From the NCBI RefSeq assembly GCF_004354045.1, contig NZ_SMRT01000012.1, forward strand, positions 62,001-126,000: DNA of 64,000 nucleotides, written 5' to 3'. The notes below the pieces were generated by a model. It had not been told where the DNA came from, made no database searches, and saw nothing but the letters and a program-made list of their open reading frames with translations. Positions 7,775 through 17,646 of this stretch are shown piece after piece; positions within the stretch are counted from its first letter, which is position 1; each line of letters begins with the position of its first letter. This DNA is from Paenibacillus piri. Lineage in GTDB: Bacteria; Bacillota; Bacilli; Paenibacillales; NBRC-103111. Position numbers and translations under genes: made by a program.

Positions 7775-8615
7775 AACTTATCAAAAGCCTCTTTTTTCGT
7801 TAGCTTATCGGATGCTGGGGAGTGTCATGGACGCGGAAGACATTGTACAGGAAGCCTTTCTTGCCTATGATCAATTGCCCGATTCCGCTGCCATTCATAA
7901 CGAAAGAGCGTTTCTATATAAAATCGTGACGAATCGTTGTCTGGATCTTTTGCGCTCGTCGGCAAAAAAACGGGAATTGTACGTTGGGCCATGGCTTCCG
8001 GAGCCCCTGATCGAAAAAGGAACTTTGGAAGGAGACCCGTCTGATGTTTATTTACAACGGGAATCGATTTCTACGGCGTACCTTTTGCTTTTGCAGCAGC
8101 TGAACGCAGTGGAAAGAGCAATCTTCCTTCTGCGCGAAATATTTCATTATTCGTATGAAGAAATCGCGGAAATGATCGGAAAAAGCAGTGCGAATTGCCG
8201 TCAAATATTTCATCGGGCCAAAAGCAGTATTCATTTCGACCCTGATCAGACCCCGTCGATCTCGATGGCAGAGGCGCAAATCAAGGAATTTGTGAACTCT
8301 CTTTTACAAGGAAATACGAACAAAATGCTTGAACTGGTCAGTGAAAATGTAGTTTTCTACTCGGACGGCGGAGGCAAAGTGAAGGCGGCGCAAATTCCTG
8401 TTGCCGGATTCAATCAAGTAATCGGCTTGCATCGTAATTTACTCAACATGTATGAGGGGAATTATACGTTTTCTTTCCTTACCGTGAATGGACTGCCAGG
8501 GGTTCGAATCCTGTTAGCCGATAATATTCAATATGTATATTCTTTCGCATTTAAAAATAATCAAATCCAAGCGATCTATTCCGTAGCCAATCCGGATAAA
8601 CTGCGGCATATATAA
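7752..8615 (+). CDS. ECF41 (SigJ-like) sigma factor with C-terminal SnoaL-like regulatory domain
   Basis: 287 residues: sigma region 2 (~5-75, MLGSVMDAEDIVQEAFLAYD), region 4 (~105-155, FHYSYEEIAEMIGKSSANCR) and a fused NTF2/SnoaL-like domain (~165-287). All three ECF41 signatures are visible: WLPEP (81-85) in the linker, DGGGK (205-209) and NPDKL (280-284). In this group the C-terminal domain replaces a separate anti-sigma factor and tunes core binding. The ATG overlaps the end of the oxidoreductase gene, giving translational coupling. No anti-sigma gene is present, as expected. Confidence 0.92.
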   Translation: MSTETLYKTYQKPLFSLAYRMLGSVMDAEDIVQEAFLAYDQLPDSAAIHNERAFLYKIVTNRCLDLLRSSAKKRELYVGPWLPEPLIEKGTLEGDPSDVYLQRESISTAYLLLLQQLNAVERAIFLLREIFHYSYEEIAEMIGKSSANCRQIFHRAKSSIHFDPDQTPSISMAEAQIKEFVNSLLQGNTNKMLELVSENVVFYSDGGGKVKAAQIPVAGFNQVIGLHRNLLNMYEGNYTFSFLTVNGLPGVRILLADNIQYVYSFAFKNNQIQAIYSVANPDKLRHI

Positions 8616-8660
8616 GCTGATCGAAAGCGGATCAGAGACCAACCATATAAAATAAAATCC

Positions 8661-8686
8661 AAACACGCCAATGCGGCGTGTTTTTT
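8661..8686 (+). terminator. intrinsic terminator after the ECF41 operon
   Basis: AACACGCC (8662-8669) pairs with GGCGTGTT (8675-8682), then TTTT. It lies between convergent genes and just touches the 3' end of the cyclase gene. Confidence 0.85.
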
Positions 8687-10577
8687 ACCCCTCATACTTC
8701 CTTATATAATGACTCAGCGCAAGGAGCGGCCAAATGTACCGGTAGCTGTGGTAATGAATGTAAAAGTTGCCGGGGAGACCGGCACCAGTCGGATAGGAGG
8801 CCGCACGGTTGTTTTCCCGCAATAAACCGATAAGTGTGCGGATTCCATTATTCATAGCGGCAGTTGGCCGCGAATGAACAGCGATAAGCGCGTCCAACGC
8901 CCACGCGGTTTGAGAAGGCGTGCTTTCCTCCAAAGGCACGAAGTAAAGAAGCCGGTCGCTTCTGCACGATTCTCCCCATCCTCCGTCACTGTTCTGGATG
9001 CTTAAGAGCCACTTGGCCCCTTTTTGCATAGCTTCATGGTCGGAGGAAATGCCGGCGGCTTTTAAGCCCGTTAGCGCGGCCCACGTGCCGTAGATGTAAC
9101 AGATTCCCCATCTTCCATACCAGGAGCCGTCCTTCTCCTGATGATTAATCAGCCAATCGGTTCCATTTTTAATGAATTTGTGCCGGATGTCAAATCCGCC
9201 GAAGTTCCCCAAATACTCCAGGGCGCGCCCCGTAAGATCAGCCTCCGAGGGATCGATGGCGGCGGATTTGGCGCCGTCGATTGCAAGCCAAGTGAGCATT
9301 TGTTTGTTTGTGTTTTTTTCGAAAGCGGGCCAGCCTCCGTCGTCATTTTGCATGGATAGGACCCAATTAAGTCCGCGATTCCACGAATCCCGGTAGGAAG
9401 GATCGGTACGGGACAAGCTTCTGATTGCACGCAAAGCGGCAGTCGTGTCGTCCACATCCGGGTTGATGGTATTGGTTTCGGAGAACCCCCATCCACCCGG
9501 CGTAATATTAGGATTATGAAGACTCCAATCTGCCGGTTTGCGCTGCTGCCTGGAAAGCAGATAAGCAGCAGCGCTCCGAATCGCCGCATGGTCATCGGCA
9601 ATCCCGGCTTCCTGCATCGCGTAGGCAAGCAAAGCGGTATCCCACACGGTAGAGGGTGAGTTTTGCATCGTCGTTTTGCCGTCAAAGCTGCAGCGCATTG
9701 CGGTGATGCCTTGAACGGCATGAGCGATGAGAGGATGCTGTCCGTCATACCCGAGAGCAAGCAAAGCGAAAATCATCAAAATTGTGCTGCTGGCGTAGCT
9801 GTATAAGGTTCCGTCCGATTCAATCCGCTGCAATATGAACTGCTCGGCCTTTGTCAGGGCTGCTTCATGAATGTAACGGGGCGTGCCGATAAGCCGGTTT
9901 AGTCCGGTTTGTATACGGTCAAGAGTCTCATGAAATTCCCGGGGGAGCTGTTCGTCCGTGTCATTACGGTCGACATGAAGATCGTTGAGATCAGGAGCGT
10001 GGCTGGTCTTTATTGAAAAATGCCGATCGGCCATGATCAGCATAGGGGCGAGATGGACTCTTGAATATCCCGAAAAATCAAAGAAGCTGATTGGAAAAGA
10101 AGCAGGGAGGAGCAGCAGCTCCAGCGGAATGGATGAGATGGAGGCGGGCCATTTGCTATGTCCGGTAGCGGCGAGGATAGCCTTGGTCAAGATGCTCGTG
10201 ACTTTTCCAAGACCGCCCTTCGTTTGGATAAAACGCTTCGCGCGCCGCATCGGTTCATCCGTCGTTCGGCTGTAACCGGAATAAAGCAGGGCATAGTAGG
10301 CCTCAACCGAAGCGGACAAATTTCCTTCTTCCTCGTCTGGAAACAATTTCCATGATCCTTCGGGCTGCTGTTCAATGAGGATTCGATCATGCAGCTGCCG
10401 AACAAGGTTTTCGTTCCCCTGAATATTTAACGTTCGAAGGAGAATGATCACGTATGCATCTATGGTTGTCCCATTCTCAAAACAAAAGCGCCAAGATCCG
10501 TCTTGCTGCTGCTGCTGAATAAGGGCTGTTGTCAGTCGACGGATTTCCTCATGAATTTCGCTAGACATAGAGCTCAT
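8685..10577 (-). CDS. shc: squalene-hopene cyclase
   Basis: About 630 residues, the usual family length. The protonating DxDDT motif is present as DVDDT (~374-378). Several QW-type repeats are visible (QQDGSWRF, QPEGSWKL, NDDGGWPAF, EKDGSWYGRW, NSDGGWGESC), together with the SPSTVWDTALLAYA signature. It cyclises squalene, or sporulenol-type precursors in Bacillus relatives, to pentacyclic triterpenes at the membrane. GGAGG lies 10 nt before the ATG used; a GTG three bases upstream (spacing 7) is equally possible. No squalene synthase gene is nearby. Confidence 0.95.
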   Translation of the reverse strand: MSSMSSEIHEEIRRLTTALIQQQQQDGSWRFCFENGTTIDAYVIILLRTLNIQGNENLVRQLHDRILIEQQPEGSWKLFPDEEEGNLSASVEAYYALLYSGYSRTTDEPMRRAKRFIQTKGGLGKVTSILTKAILAATGHSKWPASISSIPLELLLLPASFPISFFDFSGYSRVHLAPMLIMADRHFSIKTSHAPDLNDLHVDRNDTDEQLPREFHETLDRIQTGLNRLIGTPRYIHEAALTKAEQFILQRIESDGTLYSYASSTILMIFALLALGYDGQHPLIAHAVQGITAMRCSFDGKTTMQNSPSTVWDTALLAYAMQEAGIADDHAAIRSAAAYLLSRQQRKPADWSLHNPNITPGGWGFSETNTINPDVDDTTAALRAIRSLSRTDPSYRDSWNRGLNWVLSMQNDDGGWPAFEKNTNKQMLTWLAIDGAKSAAIDPSEADLTGRALEYLGNFGGFDIRHKFIKNGTDWLINHQEKDGSWYGRWGICYIYGTWAALTGLKAAGISSDHEAMQKGAKWLLSIQNSDGGWGESCRSDRLLYFVPLEESTPSQTAWALDALIAVHSRPTAAMNNGIRTLIGLLRENNRAASYPTGAGLPGNFYIHYHSYRYIWPLLALSHYIRKYEG

Positions 10578-10783
10578 CACATCGGTACCTCCGAAGTCAT
10601 TTTCAACATTATATGATCGTCGGTAAAAGGAAATGAGGGTGAAGTTATTTGGCAAGCAAAGTGGGTATCAGAAACTGGCGAAGGAGGATTAGAAGCAAAT
10701 TCGTCGAATACATTTCGACGGGCAGCGAGTTTGTGGCCGGCCTCGACTCGAACGATTTTTTTCATTATTAGAGGGGTGTACTT

Positions 10784-13700
10784 GTGTTCAAAAGGACTTT
10801 GATCGTCTGTCTGATCGGCTTGCTTGCTTTTTCCTTAATTCCGCTGTCTATCTTCATGGATAGAGATAAACAAACGAAAGATTTGCAGGTTCGCCATGGC
10901 GTCATGGATCTGTCTTCGTGGAATTATGAACAGGACAGGAGAATCAAGCTGGACGGAGAATGGGAATTTTATTGGAACCGATTATTGACTCCCGAAGACT
11001 TCAGGCAGCCGGGAACAGACAAGCCCATTACCCCCGCCATGATGAAGGTGCCCTCCGTGTGGAACGGCAAAATCGTCGACGGCCAGGCATTGCCCGCCTA
11101 CGGCTCCGCCACTTACCGGATGGTGCTGAAAAATGTGCCTTCAAGTGGGGCGTTTGCCTTAAAAAAGACCAATATTCGTTTTTCGAGCGCGATTTATGCC
11201 AATGGCCATAAGCTGTTTGAGGATGGCAAGCCTTCCGGGAATGCGGCGGAATATGAGCCCGGCAATGTTTCGCAAATCGGCTTTTTTTCGGCTGAAAAGG
11301 GCGATTTGGAAATTATTATACAGGTCGCCAACTATGATTATGCGAATGCAGGCATTCCGGTGTCCATCTATTTCGGTGAGCAATCAGCCATGATGGATTT
11401 TCAGCAGAAGAGCAAGGCGCGCGAGCTGAGCATTTTTGCCATTCTTGCCACGCTTGCGCTTATTTACGTCATCTGCTTCGTGACGGCGGCATTTTATCGC
11501 AAGAAAGATTACTCTTTGCTGCTGTATGCCTTGATCTGCTTGCTGTATGCAGTGTATAACGGGATGATTGGCGAGCGGCCGCTGCTGCTCTATTTGCACG
11601 GATTTTCGTACGAAGCGATATTTAAAACGAAAGACATTTTCTCATTCGCCTGTTTTATCGTATTGGCCGTCTTTTTTTATCAAGCGAAAAAAAATATTAT
11701 TTCATTAAAATTTACGCAAATCGTCGCCATTGTGCTGGGCGGCTATATGGTGATGGTCGCTTTTCTGCCCATTTCCACTTATACGGCCATCCAATCCTAT
11801 ATTATCGCCTTATACGAGTCGTTGACGATTTGGCTGCTGCTGCGGATTGCCGTGCTGTATATCAAGAGCGCCGAATCCGACCGCTTGAAGTCTTTTCTGT
11901 TGTTCATGGCTATTCTTTGTATGACGCTGTACTCCATCGACCTGATCCTGTTTTCTTTCTCTTTAAAAGAAACGTTGTGGCTCGGGCAAATTTATATTGT
12001 CGCCTTTAACCTCATCATGGTTTTTTTGATCGCTTTTCGTTTTTTCGAGGCTTACCATACGATAGACGAAATGAAAAATCAGCTGCTCCAACTGGATAAG
12101 ATCAAAGACGATTTTCTGTCCAATACTTCCCATGAGCTGAAGACGCCCTTGAATGCCATTGTGAGCATAACCGATACGCTCCTCAAGGGAGTTGAGGGAC
12201 CTGTGAACGAAAGGCAGGCGCAGAACCTTGCCATTGTCATGGGGAGCGGAAGAAAATTAACCCATATCGTCAACGAATTGCTCGATTATTCCAAAATGAA
12301 GCATGGGGACATCGCCCTGCATAAAAGCAGCATAGATCTGAAAGCGGTCGTCGATTCGGTCATCCGGATCCATTCGTTTCTGCTGGGAGAAAAGCGGATT
12401 ACGCTTGTTAACGGGATCGCGGAAAATATGCCTGCGGTATATGCGGACGGCAATCGGCTGATTCAGATTTTGCATAACCTGATCGGCAATGCGATTAAAT
12501 TCACCGATAGCGGCACCATCAGCATCAATGCCGTCGTTATCCGGGACATGGTTGAGGTTCGTGTAACCGATACGGGTATCGGGATCGCGGCGCATTTGCA
12601 GGAGTCTATATTTAACGCTTTCGAACAGGCGGATGTCTCCGAAACTAAAAATTATGGCGGAACCGGACTCGGATTGAGCATCACCAAAAAGCTGGTTGAG
12701 CTTCAGGGCGGAGCCATTCGCGTCGAATCCAGCCTCGGGGAAGGCTCGGTGTTCAGCTTTACGCTTCCGGCGGCGAGCGAGACCCCGGGCAAAATCAAGA
12801 GGCAAGCGGCGGACAAGGAGCCGCCCCTTAAGGAAGTGCGCATAGCCCACCCGCAGTATCCGGTCCATATCCAGGGGGACAAAGAACCGATCCTCGTGGT
12901 GGACGACGATTTCGCCAACCTTCAATCGATGATTAACCTGCTCAAGCTGGAACGATATTCGATCGTCGTTGTCAACCGCGGGCAAATGGCGCTGGACGTG
13001 CTATCCGGGCCGACGGACTTCTACCTGGTCGTACTGGACATTATGATGCCCGACATGTCCGGCTACGAGGTGCTGAACGCGCTCCGGGAGCGATTCTCTC
13101 CTTTTGAACTGCCGGTACTGATGCTGACGGCCAAAAACAGAGCGGCCGATGTGATCGTGTCGATGGAAAACGGGGCGAATGATTTTGTCGGCAAACCGTT
13201 TGAAGCGGAGGAATTAATGGCGCGCGTTAGAAGTCTGACCCGATTGAAAGCTTCCGTGAAAAACGCCAAGGCTGCGGAAATTGCTTTCCTGCGTTCCCAG
13301 ATCAAGCCTCATTTTCTGTACAATGCTTTGAATTCCATCGCCGCGCTATGTATCGACGAGCCGCAAAAGGCTGAGGACTTAACTTTGCAGTTATCGCAAT
13401 ATTTGAGAAGCAGCTTCGACTTCAAGCAGTTGGATTCGTTCACGACGATAAAGGAGGAGCTGGAGCTCGTACATGCGTATGTCCACATCGAAATGGCGCG
13501 GTTTGAAAGCAGACTGCAAGTGGAATACGATGTAGACGCTAATCTGGATAACCGGATTCCCCCGCTCATTTTGCAGCCATTGGTTGAAAACGCCATAAGA
13601 CATGGACTGATGTCCAATGTACTCGGGGTAAAGGTAAGCGTATCGATAAAAATGCATGCGAATACCGCGATTCGCTTTGTCGTGGAGGACAATGGAGTCG

Positions 13701-13909
13701 GCATGAGCGAGCAAAAGCTGGAACAAATAATGAATCCGGATGCGGAAAGGAAAGGCATAGGGCTGCGGAACATAAGCCAGCGCATCAAGCTTCTGTATGG
13801 AAGCAGCATCCGGATTGAAAGTACGGAAGGAACAGGCACCAAGGTTTCCTTCGATATTCCGGTAGAGCCGATTTGGGCGCCGATGTATGCTGCGAGTCAT
13901 CGCGAATAA
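10784..13909 (+). CDS. hybrid sensor kinase with 7TMR-DISM sensor and two kinase modules
   Basis: 1041 residues. A membrane anchor (~5-25), an extracellular DISM-type galactose-binding-like domain (~35-200), seven membrane helices (~212-420), HisKA with SHELKTPLNA (His450), HATPase (G-box GGTGLGLSI ~625), a receiver (Asp752 in VVLDIMMPD; K804 in VGKPF), then a LytS-type His kinase segment (His843 in QIKPHFLYNALNSI) and a second HATPase (ILQPLVENAIRHG; GIGLRNISQR). Start at GTG after GAGGGG. No response regulator is adjacent; the BTAD-type regulator at 59532 belongs to a class often paired with such kinases. Divergent from shc. Confidence 0.9.
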   Translation: MFKRTLIVCLIGLLAFSLIPLSIFMDRDKQTKDLQVRHGVMDLSSWNYEQDRRIKLDGEWEFYWNRLLTPEDFRQPGTDKPITPAMMKVPSVWNGKIVDGQALPAYGSATYRMVLKNVPSSGAFALKKTNIRFSSAIYANGHKLFEDGKPSGNAAEYEPGNVSQIGFFSAEKGDLEIIIQVANYDYANAGIPVSIYFGEQSAMMDFQQKSKARELSIFAILATLALIYVICFVTAAFYRKKDYSLLLYALICLLYAVYNGMIGERPLLLYLHGFSYEAIFKTKDIFSFACFIVLAVFFYQAKKNIISLKFTQIVAIVLGGYMVMVAFLPISTYTAIQSYIIALYESLTIWLLLRIAVLYIKSAESDRLKSFLLFMAILCMTLYSIDLILFSFSLKETLWLGQIYIVAFNLIMVFLIAFRFFEAYHTIDEMKNQLLQLDKIKDDFLSNTSHELKTPLNAIVSITDTLLKGVEGPVNERQAQNLAIVMGSGRKLTHIVNELLDYSKMKHGDIALHKSSIDLKAVVDSVIRIHSFLLGEKRITLVNGIAENMPAVYADGNRLIQILHNLIGNAIKFTDSGTISINAVVIRDMVEVRVTDTGIGIAAHLQESIFNAFEQADVSETKNYGGTGLGLSITKKLVELQGGAIRVESSLGEGSVFSFTLPAASETPGKIKRQAADKEPPLKEVRIAHPQYPVHIQGDKEPILVVDDDFANLQSMINLLKLERYSIVVVNRGQMALDVLSGPTDFYLVVLDIMMPDMSGYEVLNALRERFSPFELPVLMLTAKNRAADVIVSMENGANDFVGKPFEAEELMARVRSLTRLKASVKNAKAAEIAFLRSQIKPHFLYNALNSIAALCIDEPQKAEDLTLQLSQYLRSSFDFKQLDSFTTIKEELELVHAYVHIEMARFESRLQVEYDVDANLDNRIPPLILQPLVENAIRHGLMSNVLGVKVSVSIKMHANTAIRFVVEDNGVGMSEQKLEQIMNPDAERKGIGLRNISQRIKLLYGSSIRIESTEGTGTKVSFDIPVEPIWAPMYAASHRE

Positions 13910-14067
13910 GGGAATTTATCGGCAAGACGATAGAAGCGGCCGCTATTCGGAGCGGCGGGTTGGATTTGCAATGAGCCGTCCGTTCGAGGCCGCATGGTTT
14001 TCTACTGTCAGCGCCGGATATATAGTATAATTTAGCAAGTACGGTAAAGAGGGGGCCTAATTTTACG

Positions 14068-16140
14068 ATGAATCAAATCATGCGCTATTTCATTAAATCC
14101 TCAATGTTGCTCGGATGCTCGGCTTTCTTTTTCGCACTCCTGTTTTCGGGTTATCCCGATACGGGACAAGCTGCCGGAACGGGCACGACTCCGGTCGAAA
14201 TTTCCTTGACCGGAGATTCCGGGTCAACTTCTTATGGGAATCCCGTTGCGTTTACAGCAACCGTAACGGATACTTCGGCAGGGAACATTTACCCGGAAGG
14301 CACCGTTACTTTTATGAATGGCGGCACAGCTTTGCAAACTGTAGCACTGACTCCGAGCTATCCGACGGTAGCGACAGCACCATCGGGGCTGCCCATTCCT
14401 TCGGGCCTCAAGGAATCCTGCTACGACGGACCGAATAGCTTTAACCCGACTCCATGCCCTGTTGTGGTTTCCGGGGGCTATACGTTCCAGGCATACAGCT
14501 ACGACGACAACAGGAGTTCGTTCGCAATTGTCGAGTATGATTCCCATAAAAATATCATCAGGCAGTGGGAAGCGCCAGGGGCCCGCTATTTATATCAAAT
14601 TACGATCGATTCCACTGCCCGGACGGTCAGTTTTTGGGGACAAGGCGGCGCACAAGTGACGTTAAGCTGGAGTTCACTGCAGGCGGCCGTCAGTCAAGCG
14701 CAATTTTCGTCTTCATCTTTACCGGTCGGAATCCACTCGATTACGGCCGTTTACTCGGGCGATACGAATCACGCGAACGCGGAATCGGCGATTTTCACTC
14801 AAACGGTAAATCCGATTGCGACTGCGACAACATTAACGTCAAATGCGAGTTCGGCGGCAGCAGGCGGAACGGTGACATTTACCGCAACCGTAATATCTAC
14901 AGGCGGTTCGCTCCCGTCAGGAACTGTGACGCTTAAAGAAGGCGATTTTGTTCTGGATACAAAACCTTTAGACGCAAACGGAGTGACCCCATTTTCAATT
15001 TCCTCGCTGTCTGTCGGCGTTCATACGATAACCGCATACTATTCGGGAGACAGCAATCACGCTTCCAGTGTATCGCAATCCGTATCCCAGACCGTAAGTC
15101 CGATGGATACGGCCACAGTTGTTTCAGGCCCAGCAACCCAGTCATTTTATGGCGATACCGTCACATTGAAGGTAATAGTTACGGCTGTTGAAAATTACGT
15201 TCCTAACGGTAATGCAATTGTAAAAATCGACGGCCAAATTCAAGGCTCAGCCGCCCTTAAGCCGGACGGAACGGCGGATATAACTTTACCGCTCCTGTCT
15301 GTAGGCAGTCATTCCATTACCGCGGCGTATACAGGCAGCACCAATTTTAAAAGCAGCAATTCCGCTGTTTATCCATTAAACATACTGCCGCATAGCAATG
15401 CAAATTTAAGAGAGCTGACGTTATCCGGCGCGACTTTGAGCCCCGCCTTTCAGTCAGGAACAGTAGGGTACCAAGCCGCAGTAACTTATGACGTTTACAG
15501 CGTAAGGGTCATTCCCGCCTTGGAAAATCCGTACGCATATGCCGTCGTTGCGGCTAACGGCCAAACCGTCGATGCAGCAGTATACGGTACGGCAGGAGTA
15601 CCGGTTGCGCTGAATGTGGGCGGCAATCCGATCCAGGTCACGGTTACCGCGCAAGACGGCATGACGCAAAAATCTTATGTCATCAATGTGACGCGTGGCA
15701 AATCAAGCAGTATAGAGCTCGCAGATTTAATCCTGGACGGTGCGGCATTCAGCCGTTCCTTCAACAGCGGTACAACAAGCTACACGGCCACGGTTGCGAA
15801 TAGCGTCGATAGCGTAGCGTTAATTCCCAAGACCGGTAATCATGACGAAACAGTAACCGTCAATGGAAAGCCTGTCATCAGCGGTCAGTCTAGCGAACCG
15901 ATTTTGCTTCATGACGGAATCAATTACATTACAGTAAACGTAATCGCCCAAGATGGCGCCTCCTTTCAGACTTATTCCGTCGCTATTTTCCGGTTTGCCA
16001 GCGGCAGGATCGATATCGGCCAAGCAACAAAAGGGATTTCATACAGGTTTGATATTTACGGCGATGGCATATTTAATAGTTTGGACGTTAGAAATTTCCT
16101 GGGTCTGTTACAACCAAGCGTAGTTCTGCCCGGATCTTGA
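14068..16140 (+). CDS. secreted Ig-like/cadherin-like repeat protein with dockerin-like tail
   Basis: 690 residues. Signal peptide (~1-36, cleavage near GQAAG); three Big_3/Big_5-like Ig domains (~42-245, 250-345, 346-440), each ending in the SITAVYSGDxNHxxS pattern; two cadherin-like beta-sandwich domains (~445-540 and 545-640) with xxDGMTQKSYVINV; and a C-terminal calcium-loop segment DIYGDGIFNSLDVRNF like half of a dockerin repeat. The first Ig domain is interrupted at ~96-211 by an unrelated Cys-containing, aromatic-rich insert. There is no LPXTG or S-layer motif. A -10 TATAAT is at 14026. Probably extracellular; binding partner unknown. Confidence 0.8.
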   Translation: MNQIMRYFIKSSMLLGCSAFFFALLFSGYPDTGQAAGTGTTPVEISLTGDSGSTSYGNPVAFTATVTDTSAGNIYPEGTVTFMNGGTALQTVALTPSYPTVATAPSGLPIPSGLKESCYDGPNSFNPTPCPVVVSGGYTFQAYSYDDNRSSFAIVEYDSHKNIIRQWEAPGARYLYQITIDSTARTVSFWGQGGAQVTLSWSSLQAAVSQAQFSSSSLPVGIHSITAVYSGDTNHANAESAIFTQTVNPIATATTLTSNASSAAAGGTVTFTATVISTGGSLPSGTVTLKEGDFVLDTKPLDANGVTPFSISSLSVGVHTITAYYSGDSNHASSVSQSVSQTVSPMDTATVVSGPATQSFYGDTVTLKVIVTAVENYVPNGNAIVKIDGQIQGSAALKPDGTADITLPLLSVGSHSITAAYTGSTNFKSSNSAVYPLNILPHSNANLRELTLSGATLSPAFQSGTVGYQAAVTYDVYSVRVIPALENPYAYAVVAANGQTVDAAVYGTAGVPVALNVGGNPIQVTVTAQDGMTQKSYVINVTRGKSSSIELADLILDGAAFSRSFNSGTTSYTATVANSVDSVALIPKTGNHDETVTVNGKPVISGQSSEPILLHDGINYITVNVIAQDGASFQTYSVAIFRFASGRIDIGQATKGISYRFDIYGDGIFNSLDVRNFLGLLQPSVVLPGS

Positions 16141-16275
16141 TGATCGACACTCGCCGCGGAATGGGTGCCGGGCATTGAACGGCCCGAATGCGCTTATTCG
16201 TAATCATCGGGATGATGAGGTAAAATCAAATATAATAGGTTGATTCTATGATTTTAAAAGGAAGCGGGAACGAAT

Positions 16276-17085
16276 ATGCTAGCTTATTCTCCTTTGCAGC
16301 CGTCTGCATTACAAAGCGAACGGATGGATGCCCATTTCCGGTACCGGGAATTTCCGCCAGGCAAGAGCCTGGAACCTTACGTTGCTTGTTATTGGACCAT
16401 TGACGCCGATGCTACCGATCAGCCTTATTTGCACCGCATTATCCCGGATGGATGCGCGGATATTATTTTTGACCTGAGAGCACGTTCTTTTTCCACAGGA
16501 GCGTTCGTGGCAGGATTGATGACCGCGTTTGCAGCGATGAACCTTGAGTCGCGTTATTCCTTGTTCGGCATTCGCTTCTATTCGGAGAACGTACGCCGAT
16601 TTTTCATATATCCCGTCTCCGAATTGACCGGATACCATGTGCTTCTTGAAGACATATGGGGGAAAGAAGCGGGGGCTATTGCGGAGCAAGTCATATCGGC
16701 CGATGGGACATCGGAAATGATTGAACGGGTGGAATCCTTTTTGTCGAAAGCTTTGCTTCAAAACGAGACGAATTCAGATCAGCTGCTGCAGTCGAGCATG
16801 CAGTATATATATGCAAGTCAAGGAATGATGCCGATTCGCGATTTGGCGGAACAGCTTTGTTACAGCGAAAGAAATATAAGAAGAACTTTTCAAAAGGAAC
16901 TGGGCGTCAGCCCGAAAGAGCTTTCAGGCATCATTCGATTTCAATGTCTGCTACAGGAGTTGTATCATGGTGCGCCGTCACGTTTCACGGATATCGCTGT
17001 AAAATACGGATATTTCGATCAATCCCACTTGATCAACAGCTTTAAACGCTTTTACGGATTGGCGCCCGGTCAAGTGTTTAGATAG
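16276..17085 (+). CDS. AraC-family transcriptional regulator
   Basis: 269 residues. N-terminal DUF6597-like sensor (~15-110: REFPPGKSLEPYVACYWTID, IPDGCADIIFD) and C-terminal AraC HTH pair (~170-265: IRDLAEQLCYSERNIRRTFQ, then ITDIAVKYGYFDQSHLINSF-like). A TATAAT-like box lies at about 16231. The VOC protein gene 92 bp downstream may be its target or co-transcribed partner. Confidence 0.87.
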   Translation: MLAYSPLQPSALQSERMDAHFRYREFPPGKSLEPYVACYWTIDADATDQPYLHRIIPDGCADIIFDLRARSFSTGAFVAGLMTAFAAMNLESRYSLFGIRFYSENVRRFFIYPVSELTGYHVLLEDIWGKEAGAIAEQVISADGTSEMIERVESFLSKALLQNETNSDQLLQSSMQYIYASQGMMPIRDLAEQLCYSERNIRRTFQKELGVSPKELSGIIRFQCLLQELYHGAPSRFTDIAVKYGYFDQSHLINSFKRFYGLAPGQVFR

Positions 17086-17177
17086 ATTGTCCGTTTTTTA
17101 CAAGTATAATGGATTGAAATAGGCGATTATTACGTTAAGCAAATGATTATAACGATTCCGGGAGGACTAACGAAACG

Positions 17178-17600
17178 ATGAAACCGCGCATATCGGTACT
17201 TACATTGGGTGTGGATGATTTGGAAAGATCGCTTTCATTTTATCGCGATGGACTGGGTTTACCGACAGAAGGTATAATTGGCACAGAATTTGAACATGGG
17301 GCGGTTGCTTTCTTCGACTTGCAGGCAGGCGTCAAGCTCGCCATCTGGAACCGCAAAGATTTGTCTCATGAAACGAAGGTTCCTTTGACGGCACCAAGCT
17401 CTACCGAAATGACAATCGGCCACAATGTAGGCAGCAAAGAAGAGGTGGATAAGATCATGGAGCTTGCCATGAAGGCAGGGGCCGTTATAACGGACCACGC
17501 TCACGATGCCTTTTGGGGAGGATATTCCGGGCATTTCCTGGACCCGGATGGTCATTTATGGGAAATCGTCTGGAATCCTGCATGGGAGATCAAGGATTGA
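17178..17600 (+). CDS. VOC-family (glyoxalase/dioxygenase fold) protein
   Basis: 140 residues with two beta-alpha-beta-beta-beta units: ISVLTLGVDDLERSLSFYRD at the N-terminus, and HAHDAFWGGYSGHFLDPDGH with LWEIVWNP at the C-terminus. The metal-site Glu in WEIVWNP is kept. Members include lactoylglutathione lyase-like enzymes and antibiotic-binding proteins; the specific function cannot be assigned. GGGAGGA lies 11 nt before the ATG, and a terminator hairpin follows directly. Confidence 0.85.
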   Translation: MKPRISVLTLGVDDLERSLSFYRDGLGLPTEGIIGTEFEHGAVAFFDLQAGVKLAIWNRKDLSHETKVPLTAPSSTEMTIGHNVGSKEEVDKIMELAMKAGAVITDHAHDAFWGGYSGHFLDPDGHLWEIVWNPAWEIKD

Positions 17601-17606
17601 TAGCTA

Positions 17607-17646
17607 AAGGGGCGAATCGATAACTTATCGGTACGCCCCTTCTTTT
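17607..17646 (+). terminator. terminator hairpin after the VOC gene
   Basis: AAGGGGCG (17607-17614) pairs with CGCCCCTT (17634-17641), with an inner CGATAA/TTATCG helix, then TCTTTT. It overlaps the 3' end of the reverse-strand phosphodiesterase remnant. Confidence 0.75.

Noticed and set aside
8685..10577. Hopanoid biosynthesis cluster including the flavin oxidoreductase at 6473
   Set aside because: No squalene synthase or hpn genes are nearby, the oxidoreductase is convergent and tied to the ECF41 promoter, so the adjacency is probably accidental.
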